From Margaritifera margaritifera (lineage: Eukaryota; Mollusca; Bivalvia; Unionida; Margaritiferidae): DNA of 64,000 bases. Below the pieces are notes generated by a model. The model was not told where the DNA came from. It saw only the letters and a list, made by a program, of their open reading frames with translations, and did not search any database. How positions within the stretch are numbered: the first letter of the stretch is position 1; each line of letters opens with the position of its first letter. Below, piece by piece: positions 1-12,389 of the stretch. The translations under genes and the position numbers were made by a program. The DNA lies in the NCBI GenBank assembly GCA_029931535.1, contig JAQPZY010001628.1, positions 3,548,501 to 3,612,500 of the forward strand. The letters run 5' to 3'.

Positions 1-139
1 CACCCTACAAATATAATCACTGTTAACAGGTTAGGCCAACACCCTACAAATATAATCAATGTTAACAGGTTAGGCCAACACCCTACACATATAATAAATG
101 TTAAAAGGTTAGACCAACAACCTACAAATATATAATCAA
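1..139. repeat. 39-bp tandem repeat, about 3.5 copies
   Basis: A 39-base unit starting CACCCTACAAATATAATC recurs at 1, 40, 79 and 118, with the last copy partial. Copies differ by a few substitutions. The array runs off the left edge of the window, so its full length is unknown. Confidence 0.9.
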
Positions 140-472
140 AATAACGTTTTGAAGACCGATCCGAAAATATTTTAGACGACTTTGATCATTTGATGACAAT
201 AACGTGAATCACTAGAGGTTTCGAGGAAAGGCTTGTTTAGTCAAGACAAAGTTTCACGCATGAGTTGTATGTTCTTTGTCTATATTTTAGTTAGACTGAA
301 TGTGGTGGTTTGAGACTGGTAACTACTGTGTGCTTTGTTTTTAGTAAAATTTAAGTACCGAATAAACATATATAGGTTTTAGTGTATATGTTGACCATTA
401 CGGTTCTAAAAGCGTCAACCATTTAGTTTAACACACCAAGGGACTAATCACTCTTCTTGTCTTATCTAAAGA

Positions 473-506
<34 letters not shown>

Positions 507-1610
507 GAGAAAATCATCAAACCATGATCAACATAGTTTCCATGGCAACAATCGCTTTCTGGCGTATCATTCTTACAAAGTTGCAGATTAAAAGCTCTTG
601 TACTTATTTCACCAAAAGATCTTGGATGTGGATCAAAAGAATAAAAGAAAAATGCATTACTTTGTTGAAATATACCACAGTCCTTTTGGGAGGCTTTTCT
701 TCTTTAATGTAGCATTTTTTGACGCCTTTATTTCCGAATTATTAAGGAGAAATGGTACCTAAGTCTCAATGATTAAGAAAATATTTTATGATTATTGAGA
801 GCATATGGGGCGAATCGGGGCAGTTAGCTTGTTCGTCTGGTTTATGCGGCATTCTTATGCGAATGAATGCATAAACGATTCATTTTGTAAACGCAACCTA
901 ATTCTAAGTTCCAACTATAATTATGATGTTTGGCTCGGATTTCCGATAATTGAAGACCAGTGCATTCATTGAAAAGTCATTCGTTTGCACACACAAAAAA
1001 CAACAACAAATAAAATCCCTATATATATTTTTTAATAAAGTGCAAAGCTTTAAAAGGTTGATATTTAACCTTTTTTCATACCAGTGTCAAATGGGCTTAT
1101 CAGATAGATAGATATAATGACACAAAAATTGATAACGGCGCAAATACAAAACAGTTTCTCAACGTTTCGAGCTAAACAAACTCTCCGTCAGAGAAAGAAA
1201 CAATTTACATCCACAAAACAAACACTAAACACAAAGCCAAGAAGAATTATTGATTCCTACATGTTTCAATGACGGGGAAATAAACAAACGAAGGATAAAC
1301 AATAGAAGAAAGAAAGAATACAAAATTAAAAGGCGGTCTAAAACGGATAAACTACATATCTGTGTTATGCTGCCATCAGCCCAACAAAGTTGTGCAAAAA
1401 ATTTCAAAGAAGTGTTTATCGTGCGCATCACGCAGAGGACCAACGTGTTTTGACCTAATTCCAGGCTTGTAACAAAGGACTGATACCATGCGCGGCGAAA
1501 AATCAACGCTACCATCAAAATGAGCAAAGGAAATTATATACCGGCAAAGTCATGCATAGAGGTACTAAGGAAGTATGTCAAGAGCATGGTATAGCGGAGT
1601 AATGGACAAG
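140..1610. other. no recognised gene; (CA)n at 475-505
   Basis: AT-rich sequence. A (CA)n tract of about 30 bases lies at 475-505. The short frames at 524-712, 1225-1527 and 1250-1453 show no recognisable motif or repeat and overlap on opposite strands, so I do not call them genes. Confidence 0.6.
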
Positions 1611-1617
1611 GGTTCAA

Positions 1618-1618
1618 A

Positions 1619-1649
<31 letters not shown>

Positions 1650-1725
1650 AAGAAAAAGGAGAAAAAGAAGAATGAAGAAAAAGACGAAGAAGAAGAAGAA
1701 GAAAAAGGAGGAGAAAAAGAAGACC
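1618..1725. repeat. (GAA)n purine-strand microsatellite
   Basis: About 105 bases of almost pure purine on the plus strand, mainly GAA with AAAGG interruptions. It lies about 120 bases beyond the 3' end of the Penelope-like gene. Such tracts can form triplex DNA. The serine/phenylalanine-rich minus-strand frame here is only the translated repeat. Confidence 0.9.
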
Positions 1726-1841
1726 AATAATACATGTAAAGAGTTACGGAATATTGACTTGGGTAAATATTATCGCAAAAAATTCGTACGTCTGGTAAAC
1801 TGATGCCTGGCTGTAGTTTTGAAAAGATTGCACTAGGAAGG

Positions 1842-4016
1842 TTAGACTTTTTCATTAGTTTTCAATTCTAGTATCCAGTATCGTTCCTTACATGTGCGTT
1901 CTATATCGGTCCACCCCAGGTTAGAATCAATCGGTAGCATCTCGAGGGACTCGACTGAATGCCAAGTCGAGTTGTAGTGGTTGGCGAGTTTCGTGTTGAT
2001 TTTGTTGCGAATGTGGCTCTTGTGGTTATTCATTCGTTTTCTGAAATCAGCGGTTTCGCCAACATAATGAGTGGCACAGACTTTGCATGTTAGAAGATAG
2101 ATTACATTTTTGGTTCGGCACGTTAACTTCGGATTGATAGTGTTGCTAACTCCTGTTGTCGAACTTCTGAACGATTTGATCTTGGGGATATGTTTGCAAA
2201 TTAGGCAACGCTTGTCTTTGCAACAATATGTGCCTGAATCTGTGGTCTTGTTTGAAGTTACCTTGGCACGTACCAGATGGTCTTCAGATTTTTAGGTCTA
2301 CAGTACGCAAGCATAGGAACGTCTTGAAATATGCCCTTCAGATGTTCCGAGGATTCAATCTGGTTTCAATGCTTTCGAATTATCTGTTGTAACTTTGGTG
2401 CGTCGGGGTGGAAAGTATGCACAAAGGTGACGCGTTAGTTGGTATTCTTGCTTTTATATTTCAGGAGAGTTCCTCTATCAAGAAGTCTGGTTTTGTTGGT
2501 AGAATCCTCGATGTAACTATTTCTGTATCCTTTCCTTCTAAGGTTCACCTTGAGCTCTCCGAGTCTCTTTTCAAAGGTAGCCTGATTAGAGCATATGCGT
2601 TTGGTCTGAACGCACATACCGTAAGGAAGATATTTTTTACGTGCTGGGAGTGGCAGCTGGTTGGGAGTAGATACTGGTGAGAGCCAGTTGGTTTAGAATA
2701 CAGGTCAGTTTCTATGATCCACTTCAGGAGGGTAGATTGAGTATCCCGAAAAATGTTGGACCAGTTTGATGACCCCGACGTAAATTTAATCATAGTACGG
2801 AATTTATTGGAGAATTCAAGAAATATTTTGAAATTGTCGCCCGTTTCGATCCATTTTGATTCTATGTCGTCAATAAATCTGCACCAGCTTAGAGGTCTAT
2901 AGGGTGCCTCGTTGAAGAGCTTTTGCTCGAGTCTTCCCATAAAAATATTGGCATACGAAGGTGCTATTTTAGTGCCCATTGCAGTTCCATTAATTTGTAG
3001 GAAGTGTTGGTTGTTGAATACAAAATTGTTAAACTTAAGAACATGTGTTAGGAGTTTGACCAAATAGTATGTAGGTGGGGAAGGATCAGGTCGACAGTCC
3101 CATGCTTCCTTGCAGGCTGTGATACCTTCCTCGTGTGGGATGTTGGTGTATAAGGAACAGACGTCCATAGTTACGAGGAGAGTGTTATCTGGAAGGTTAG
3201 TTTTCGGTGTTTTGTTCAGATAGTAAGTTGAATCTTGGACATATGAGGGTAGTTTTTCCACGAAAGGCCGAAGATGATTATCAACGAATTCAGAAATTGT
3301 TTCAGTGGGATGGTTATTTCCGGAAATGATAGGTCTCCCCGGGTTCTCTTCTTTGTGCATTTTAGGGAGTAAATAAAATCTCCCTGGTTTGGGGTCAACT
3401 TGTAGGAGGTAAGTCAGCGTTTTGTCATCAATGTGACCTGCAATATGCATGTCTTTTAATGTCTGATACACGATTTCAGCGTGTTCAGCTGTTGCGTCAT
3501 GATTGAGTTTGTTGTAAAATCTCTCGTCTGAAAGTTGTCTGTTCGCCTTAGCGATGTGGTCAAACGTATTCATGACAACAACGCAGGATCCCTTGTCCGC
3601 TGGCTTGATAACAATATCTTCCCTCTCGAGCTGTTTTTTCAGCGACTGTCTTTCATGTCGGGTTAAATTGTTCTTTTTGGTATGTCTCTGTTGGTGTGAG
3701 TTAATGTCATTTTCCACCGCGGACAAAAATTCCTCTAGAGCTGAAACTTGACTAGGGGGTGGAACATAATCGCTTTTTGGGCGGAATCTATGAGGATCAT
3801 CGTTACTGACATTGTATTCTCCAGCATCGTCACTTAACTTTTCCTTGAGTCTCATTCTTCGAGCAAAACTCGCGAAGTCTTTTTTCAATTCCAGTGCATT
3901 GTACGTTTTGGGCCGGGGACAAAGGTTAACGCCCTTGGAGAGAAGACTTATGTCAGAGTCAGACAACTGAACATATGACAGGTTTATGACAGTATTGATA
4001 TTCCGGTTTTCCGAAA
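1842..4016 (-). pseudogene. Penelope-like element gene: reverse transcriptase plus GIY-YIG nuclease, decayed
   Basis: The family's single protein copies its own RNA and cuts the target with a GIY-YIG nuclease. The longest frame (2545-3966) begins LLSKGVNLCP, then shows KPADKGSCVVV, RFYLLPKMHK, PGRPIISG, a TMDVCSLYTNIPHEEG block, GTAMGTKIAPSYAN and the RT box RFIDDI with both aspartates. The rest is readable only by changing frame. A YLPYGMCVQTKRICSN segment follows a one-base slip in an A/T run near 2635. A further slip lies near 2430, a TGA near 2371 and another slip near 2283. Then come a CCKDKRCLIC segment, NVIYLLTCKVC, HYVGET (GIY-YIG core) and the C-terminal RYWILELKT. The ATG is not evident: the frame opens at TTG, homologous sequence continues upstream to about 4016, and an in-frame stop follows, so the 5' end is missing or mutated. 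At least four lesions make it inactive. Confidence 0.93.
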
Positions 4017-4035
4017 GTTATTTCCTGCAAAATTT

Positions 4036-4070
4036 TCGTTTCTTTTTCTTTTTCTTTTTCGTTTCTTCTG
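4036..4070. repeat. (TTTTTC)n tract at the 5' side of the Penelope-like relic
   Basis: Roughly six TTTTTC-like units just upstream of the decayed RT gene. It may mark the edge of the element, but no terminal repeat was identified. Confidence 0.7.
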
Positions 4071-6515
4071 TAAAGAAACCGCGTTTGGGACTTCTCTGTA
4101 TTATATGATCTCTAGACAATTTGCTGTGTTGTTTATCCTAAAGTTGACTTTTTGGCTGGTGGTGGTCTGCATGGGCCACCAATTCCAATATTGCTCTACT
4201 AACATGGCAAAGGTGATGTGCAACAAATGATATAGAAACTAACATGTTATTTATATTTATATGTCACTTTATGGTAATTACATGAAATGTCATGTGCCCA
4301 ATAATAATTTATACGGGTCAGGGCTAGGTGGGCCATTGCATATATCAAGTACCTTCAACAGCACCTATGTTGTCATTGTGTGGTCATTTCAGTGGAAAGA
4401 AACCATGATAACAGCAGAAATTAGCAGATCATTGATAGGTCACGACTGTACTCTATCTCTTTCTGGAGCCTGGAATGGAACTTATGAGCACAAAGAGGTG
4501 AAGTCGGTGTGGTACCGCTATACCATTCAGACCTGACAATGTTTTCATATACAGTAATATCAGAGACTCCTGTCATTTACAAGTGAATGTAATTTGGCTA
4601 AGTACCAGAGAGTTACATTGGACACAACGGCAGCATTATTACTGTCTTAACATTTTTCTTTTAATGCTTAGTATATGCATATATAATAATAAGATGGCAA
4701 TTGCAATAGTTTCCAAATTACGAAATGTGTGGCTATATCCCAGGAAAGGGCTGGGGTACAGATACAATAATCTGCACGGGCCAATGTTAGTCACATGCTT
4801 AACTTGGTATTATCAGGGCCACTAACTGTATACATATATTGAAAGTGGTCATTTAAATTATTTACATATTGTGGCTTAAGGTGCAAGTCCAGAGAGGATA
4901 GGATTGAAGACATTACACAATGCTTGTTGCACACTATAATGTGTATATTTATGGTAATTGAGTGCTCACTATCAACAATCCTTAAGCTTCTAGTTCTTTA
5001 CATATCGTTTCGTGTATTTCTTACAAATTAGTAAATATGTTAACACCTCCTCACAATCTTTTTCCTTAGTGTTTCAGTGTGAGTTAATAACCTGTAATAT
5101 CACATTTGTCACATATATTCTGTATATCTTGGGGATGGGTTTCCACATATTTTTTTTTATCGAAAGAAATATATTGGGGAAATTATCAGACCACACTCTT
5201 ACATTTTGTACATTTTGCCTTGAACCAATTACAAGGACACCAAGAAAGTGATTAGAGATTTAAAGTCAAGACTCATTAATTAGTAAAGTATTGAAAACTA
5301 AATTACCAAAATCTGGTCCAGAAGTATTAACCTGATGTAGAGATAGATAGATATATGTACAGCATGTACAGAAAGACATATGAGCAGAGAATACGAAAAT
5401 ATTACAGACTGTCATTATTATTATTACCAAAATACATGTACAATTGTGTCGTTGTCTTTATTATAAAATTCTGTAAAGGCTTTTAAGGACTGACAAAAAA
5501 TGCATTTTATTTGCAAACAGTATGTGAAGAAAAACAGCATGTGTTCAATTTCTCAAAGTTTTATACAAAATCCACTTGTCCTTGCCACTAACTGAATTAT
5601 TCATAGGTTACAGCGACATTTCTTTTTCAGTGCATAAAGACTCCATAGTGCTGTACACTGCATCAAAGTCTGTGGACAAAAAGGTACGGAATTGTTTTAT
5701 TATAAGTTATTCTTTCACACAATCTCCCACCCACATGTACTGAATTGCGCATTACCAATAGTCCTTAACGCATATATCCCTCAGTGTTTACATCTGTATA
5801 ACTCAAGGTCGGACTTCATAATACCTCAAGTGTCAGTGAAGCATGTCAAATACATATTGTGGTTAAGTTTTTAAAATCCTCCGAAACATCAACGCCATTC
5901 AGCGTGCAAACCAGCATATGCACTGGTGCGCATCCATCTTAACACACTTACTGCGCCTTCTGAATAAAGAACTTTCTTCACTCATAACTCTCAAAAGTTC
6001 CAACTAAAAGTCAAAAATAATAGTCTACGGACGCAGTTGATTACTTCAACTATCCTAACTCAGGCTAGTTTTGGAATAATATAGATAATACATCATTCAT
6101 TTTTGGTAAATTAGACTCACCGATTTTACATGTGACTCCAGAGTCTTTGTGATCTCAGACCTAACCTCTAATTGGCGTACTTACTGAGAACTGCTTTCAA
6201 GCTGAAGTTATTTTATTATTATTTTTTTTTTTTTTTTGGTGTATGCAATGCAAATGTATATGTCATGCAAATGGAAAAAGTTTATTTTCTTTTAGCAGTT
6301 ATCACAGTTCTTAGGAAAAGGTGAGCCTGGTGGAAACTACCGATATGTGGAGATTCCAAAATATATCGACTTTCATATAGGGCTCTCGAACTTTACCCTT
6401 TTGTCCCATTACTACCTTTCCAACTATCACCTTTTTACCAACAAATATTTACCACCTAAAAATTCCACAAACTGACGTAAAGAAATCACAATTAGTCTAA
6501 CTCTTTTATCTACAT
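4071..6515. other. no gene recognised
   Basis: AT-rich DNA with small ATAG and T-run simple repeats. The frames at 4261-4536 and 4583-4825 carry no motif I know. I see no RNA gene or element ends. Confidence 0.5.
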
Positions 6516-7269
6516 TTAGTTAACATAACTTTAAAAATAACAGGAATTGCTCATGATGCTACTTAGTTAACATAACTTTAAAAATAACAGGAATTGCTCA
6601 TGATGCTACTTAGTTAACATAACTTTAAAAATAACAGGAATTGCTCATGATGCTACTTAGTTAACATAACTTTAAAAATAACAGGAATTGCTCATGATGC
6701 TACTTAGTTAACATAACTTTAAAAATAACAGGAATTGCTCATGATGCTACTTAGTTAACATAACTTTAAAAATAACAGGAATTGCTCATGATGCTACTTA
6801 GTTAACATAACTTTAAAAATAACAGGAATTGCTCATGATGCTACTTAGTTAACATAACTTTAAAAATAACAGGAATTGCTCATGATGCTACTTAGTTAAC
6901 ATAACTTTAAAAATAACAGGAATTGCTCATGATGCTACTTAGTTAACATAACTTTAAAAATAACAGGAATTGCTCATGATGCTACTTAGTTAACATAACT
7001 TTAAAAATAACAGGAATTGCTCATGATGCTACTTAGTTAACATAACTTTAAAAATAACAGGAATTGCTCATGATGCTACTTAGTTAACATAACTTTAAAA
7101 ATAACAGGAATTGCTCATGATGCTACTTAGTTAACATAACTTTAAAAATAACAGGAATTGCTCATGATGCTACTTAGTTAACATAACTTTAAAAATAACA
7201 GGAATTGCTCATGATGCTACTTAGTTAACATAACTTTAAAAATAACAGGAATTGATCATGATGCTACTT
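6516..7269. repeat. homogeneous 47-bp satellite, 16 copies
   Basis: The 47-base unit begins TTAGTTAACATAACTTTAAA and ends TGCTCATGATGCTAC. Copies start at 6516, 6563 and so on, with no length change, to 7269. All look identical by eye except one C-to-A change in the last copy (GATCATGA for GCTCATGA). Every unit has the palindromes GTTAAC and TCATGA. Confidence 0.97.
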
Positions 7270-8430
7270 ATGAGCATAAGTCAGTATCTTAATAATACTG
7301 GCTTATTACTAGCGTAAAACTACATCAATACTACCGTATTAGTACCGTAAAACTACCTGAATACTACCTTATTACTACCGTAAAACTATCTCAATACGAC
7401 CTTATTAGTACCTTAAAACTACCTCAATACTACCTTATTAGTACCTTAAAACTACCTCAATACTACCTTATTAGTACCTTAAAACTATCTCAATACTACC
7501 TTATTAGTACCGTAAACTACCTCAATACTACCTTATTAGTACCGTAAAACTACCTCAATACTACCTTATTAGTACCGTAAAACTACCTCAATACTACCTT
7601 ATTTTACTAGCTTAAAACTACCTCAATACTGCCTTATTACTACCTTAAAACTACCTTAACACTACTTCAATACTACCTTATTACCACCTTAAAACTACCT
7701 CAATACTACCGTATTACTACCGTAAAACTACCTCAATACTACCTTATTACTAACTTAAAACTACCTCAATACTACCTTAAAACTACCTTAAAACTACTTC
7801 AATACTACCTTATTACTACCTTAAAACTACCTCAATATGACCGTATTACTACCGTAAAACTACCTCAATACTACCTTATTAGTACCTTAGAACTACCTCA
7901 ATACTATCTTATTACTACCTTAAAACTACCTCAATACTACCTTATTAGTACCTTAAAACTACCTCAATACTACCTTATTACTACCGTAAAACTATCTCAA
8001 TACTACCTTATTAGTACCTTAAAACTACCTCAATACTACCTTAAAACTACCTCAATACTACCTTATTACTACCTTAAAACTACGTCAATACTACCTTATT
8101 ACTACTTTAAAACTACCTCAATACTACCTTATTACTACCGTATAACTATCTCAGTACTACCTTATTAGTACCTTAAAACTACCTCAATACTACCTTATTA
8201 CTACCCTAAAACTACCTCAATACTACCTTATCACTACCTTAAAACTACCTCAATACTACCTTAAAACTACCTCAATACTACCTTATTACTACCTTAAAAC
8301 TACCTCAATACTACCTTATTACTACCTTAAAACTACCTCAATACTACCTTAAAACTACCTTATTACTACCTTAAAACTACCTCAATACTACCTTAAAACT
8401 ACCTTAAAACTACATCAGTACTATCTTTAA
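7270..8430. repeat. satellite of 11-bp units grouped into 33-bp trimers
   Basis: The array is made of the 11-mers CTACCTTAAAA, CTACCTCAATA and CTACCTTATTA, mostly in fixed order, giving a 33-base higher-order period. In places an 11-mer is repeated or skipped, for example two or three CTACCTTAAAA in a row near 7640, 7770 and 8390, as expected from unequal exchange in 11-base register. It abuts the 47-bp array. Confidence 0.93.
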
Positions 8431-8787
8431 ATACTTATTTAATACTTCCCTAATAAATGTATAAAAGAAAGAACAAGATGGAGGATAGTTTTGATAAATT
8501 TTAAAGAAAGAATGGAAAAAAAGAAAAAGGAAAAGAATACTTTAAGAAAGAATCCTGGGAAGAGTTTTTCATGGCCTATTATAATAGTTAGCGTCCTTGT
8601 ATTCCTTGGAATGTATTTTAAAGGCTACCAAGTAATCCGTCCAAAGATTTAATTCGAACCATTAAAATAGAAATAAATGCAACAGCTATTAATAGTGAAT
8701 ACTCCATATTTAAATATTCCAGCCATAAGTAGTAGAGAACAATTATATAGAGACAATATATATTATAATAGTATCAATAAGGATTAT

Positions 8788-9270
8788 AACAGTTATCTAC
8801 CAACTGATTACCATCGTAAATGAAAGTTTAAAAAGATAATAACTGTATTGATTAGAGCATTTATAATTATTACAACAGTTATCCACAAACTAATTACCAT
8901 GGTAAATGCAAGTTTAAAAACATAATAACTGTATCGATTAGAGTGCTTAAAAAGAGAATAACTGTATGAATTAGAGTGCTTAAAAAGATAATAACTTTAT
9001 GGATTAGAGTGTTTGCAAAATTAATAACTTTATGGATTAGAGCGTTTTAAAAAATTAATAACTTTATGGATTAGAGTGTTTAAAAAATTAATAACTATGG
9101 ATTAGAGTGTTTAAAAAATTAATAACTGTATGGATTAGAGTGTTTAAAAAATTAATAACTGTATGGATTAGAGTGTTTAAAAAAATAATAACTGTATGGA
9201 TTAGAGTGTTTAAAAAATTAATAACTGTATGGATTAGAGTGTTTAAAAAATTAATAACTATCGATTAGAG
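8788..9270. repeat. 33-bp tandem repeat with a longer founder duplication
   Basis: From about 8930 a unit of about 33 bases (GATTAGAGTGTTTAAAAAAT then TAATAACTGTATG) repeats roughly ten times. Just left, two copies of a longer stretch of about 85 bases (near 8788 and 8873) contain the same AATAACTGTAT-GATTAGAG core, so the short array probably grew from that core. Confidence 0.85.
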
Positions 9271-9478
9271 TGTTTATCACACTAAGATACATAATATTAA
9301 CTGCTATAATTTTTGGACAAGCTGTTATATATACCTGCCATTTCTTTTTTCTAGACGGATTAGTTTTTACTCTGTCTACTTTAGTTTTAAATTGTATACT
9401 TAAATCTAGTTGCTTTAATGTAATATCTAACTCCAGAAAATAATTAGACAGATAAAAACTTGCTTTCAATTCAACATT

Positions 9479-9481
<3 letters not shown>

Positions 9482-9553
<72 letters not shown>
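9482..9553. repeat. (TA)n microsatellite
   Basis: 72 bases of uninterrupted TA, one of five TA tracts longer than 55 bases in the window. It could extrude as a cruciform. Confidence 0.97.
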
Positions 9554-9555
<2 letters not shown>

Positions 9556-10179
9556 TTTCCTGTGTAATTTATTGTACAAATTCCCTTAAAGGTTATTTCT
9601 TCTTCTTCTGGTAGCTCTTGCAGTCTTTTTGCATTCTGCTGTTTTTATGCAATCTAAAATATTAAACATAAACACTTATTTCTCCATAGCTTTTCTACCA
9701 TCCACAATTTCTAGGCGACCTATAGCTAATCAATTCTACCCTATATGGTGCTATAACAATATGTGCTAGATTTTTAAACTATTGCATTATATTTTCGTAA
9801 CCATCTTCCTTGTATAACATTCTTCTTCTACAGAAAGTATTGGTTTTGAAATTCTAACACCATGTCTCTGTAATCTAAATTCAAAAAAATATCCCCGTAT
9901 TATATAATTTATTTCACCACCATGCTGTGTATTAACTAATACTGTATGTTTATGTATTGTACATTCGTTTTTGTAAATAGTTTAAATAGCATTATGTTTT
10001 CACAGAATTGTTCGGTAATTGGAAATGTCCTACATAATTCTAAGTCCTTAGTGTAGTCTTCATACTATATCTGTAGGCAAGTTACTTTTGTATGCATTCT
10101 CTATTTGAGAAGGTAATTTTTAACATGACTATTTCATTCTATGATTTTCTAACCACAACACCTTTTCTCATATTAAAGT

Positions 10180-10383
10180 TTGTTTCAGTATATTTTAACA
10201 TTGCCTGCCACTTTTTCAACTGATTGCATGTCTTTGATAACTATCTCGAAAAGGATCGCTTGTATCTCACATCAAATACAAACGTCAGATTTATATTTCT
10301 CATCTGCAATCAACGTCTTTTTCGGAAATTGCTCGTGGTCCATTCCTGTGGTAATTAATGTGACCACATGCACAGTGCTTTAG
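10180..10383 (+). other. unassigned open frame in copy A, resembling one in copy B
   Basis: A 67-codon frame whose translation aligns without gaps to the 64-codon frame at 12420-12614. Shared features include ISKRI/ISRRI, QIQTSD/QIKTSD, a VFFGNC/IFLGNC block and NVTTCTVL/NVTPCTIL. Many differences are conservative. The DNA here is also alignable without indels, and the opposite strand gives a similar-looking but stop-interrupted match (FPKK, KSDV), so coding function is unproven. I recognise no family. Confidence 0.25.
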
Positions 10384-11082
10384 TATCGCTTCCCTGGGAC
10401 ATTAAATCAAGGAAACTAAGCAATTATACATATCCAACTGTGTTGTCATGGGCTACCGCACATTAACGTCTCTTGGCATCTATTTCAGTGAGCACATCGT
10501 ATTATGGCAAGAATATGGTTAGACTGCTGTAAAAAGAACGAGACTTCCATGGAGATTGCATATACTCACTATCGCAAAATAACACGTTCATCCGCCATGA
10601 TTTGACCGGGAATAAACACGACGCTGAAATTCATTAGCAATGAAACTCTAAGTTCAAACACAAATTAACTTGCTTAAGCTAGGACTGACAAATAGCGAAA
10701 GAACCGTGACTACATTCAAAGCCTTGTTTTAAAAGAAAATTTACATTAATAAACATCCCACACAGATTTTGTTACTGATTATTGTATCTACCGGTTTCAA
10801 AGGAACTTATTGGGCCTTATATATCTGTCTGGTTTCAAAATGTAAACCTCTTAGGTTTAATACACAGTCCATGGAACGTTTAGGCAAAAAATTCCCAAAT
10901 TTCGGCCGAGAAGATGTATATGGCTAGCAAATATTTCAGACATTAATATATTCATACAACCGCCCTATACTTTATGGGTTTAAGTTTTGAATGTTTTCCC
11001 AGTCATACTAAGATCGTTTTGGTCAAAATGAGTTAACTTAAAGTTTTAAATTTTCATAGAAGCATATGTTTGCAATTTTATA

Positions 11083-11556
11083 TTGTTTCATACCTACTTT
11101 GTGTGGATTTAATTTTATATTGTTTCGTACCTACTTTGTGTGGATGTAATTTTATATTGTTTCATACCTACTTTGTGTGGATGTAATTTTATATTGTTTC
11201 ATACCTACTTTGTGTGGATTTAAATTTATATTGTTTCATACCTACTTTGTGTGGATTTAATTTTACATTGTTTCATACCTACTTTGTGTGGATTTAATTT
11301 TAGATTGTTTCATACCTACTTTGTGTGGATTTAATTTTATATTGTTTCATACCTACTTTGTGTGGATTTAATTTTATATTGTTTCATACCTACTTTGTGT
11401 GGATTTAATTTTATATTGTTTCATACCTACTTTGTGTGGATTTAATTTTAGATTGTTTCATACCTACTTTGTGTGGATTTAATTTTACATTGTTTCATAC
11501 CTACTTTGTGTGGATTTATTTTTACATTGTTTCATACCTACTTTGTGCCGATTTAA
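11083..11556. repeat. 37-bp minisatellite, about 13 copies
   Basis: A 37-base unit (TTGTTTCATACCTACTTTGT then GTGGATTTAATTTTATA) is repeated about 13 times with few substitutions. It lies inside copy A of the tandem duplication and has no counterpart in copy B, so it expanded after the duplication. Confidence 0.95.
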
Positions 11557-12046
11557 TTTCAAGTTCCTCCATATTAGCGAGTCTATTTCTATCTGTTGTG
11601 CTTCATGGGTTTTATGACTCGTAAAACATTTCTCAGGTTGAACTTAGTTCGGTATGCATCTTGATTGACAAGCAGGTCTGTAGGTGTATATACCTTACAT
11701 TACTTTAGATCACGTGTGTGAGTAAAAACGAGTTGTATTCTTTTCTTTGGCTCAAATATTGTAAATTAAATTTGACGCAAAAATGTGACTTGCCTCATTA
11801 TCGCACTTTTACGAGAGTCAAAGTTACTGAGAACTAATTTCACGATGAAGTTTGTTTTTTACAAATATTTGTCTTTTCTTTCTGGTACTCTATGAAACGA
11901 TTGCAATATATATGTCAAGAGATCGGTAAAAGTCTTGGTTTTGAGCAATTTCAAAATCCTTTGCAAACGGATACCCTAATAAAGGCTAGTACCATGTGAT
12001 TAACAAGGGAATTGCAAATATTTTTCATCATAAAGAAGCATCTCAG

Positions 12047-12149
<103 letters not shown>

Positions 12150-12389
12150 TACCTTCCCTCCCCTTTTGGAGCTAAAATTAATAACATTTTGGTGGCAGAA
12201 GTTTGGTGGCGGTTTGTGTTTCGTATGACCAGATAAAATACATCAGCATATTGCATGCTGGAAAGCTTCGCGACGTTTATCTACTGAAGCAAGATGTATA
12301 GGATTCAACATACAAATTACTACTTGACAAGCAAATGTTTTACACAGTCATTTGATACACATTCTAAACAAAAATAAAAACATTTCCTT

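Noticed and set aside
2110..2680. Plus-strand frames of 61 and 90 codons across the Penelope-like gene
   Set aside because: They lie antisense to readable RT/GIY-YIG motifs and carry no motif of their own.
4150..4800. Possible dispersed repeat around CTGCATGGGCCA / CTGCACGGGCCA blocks
   Set aside because: Only short look-alike words recur; no unit boundaries or target duplications could be set.
6516..8430. CRISPR-like array
   Set aside because: Units abut with no unique spacers, and the context is an animal genome; these are satellites.
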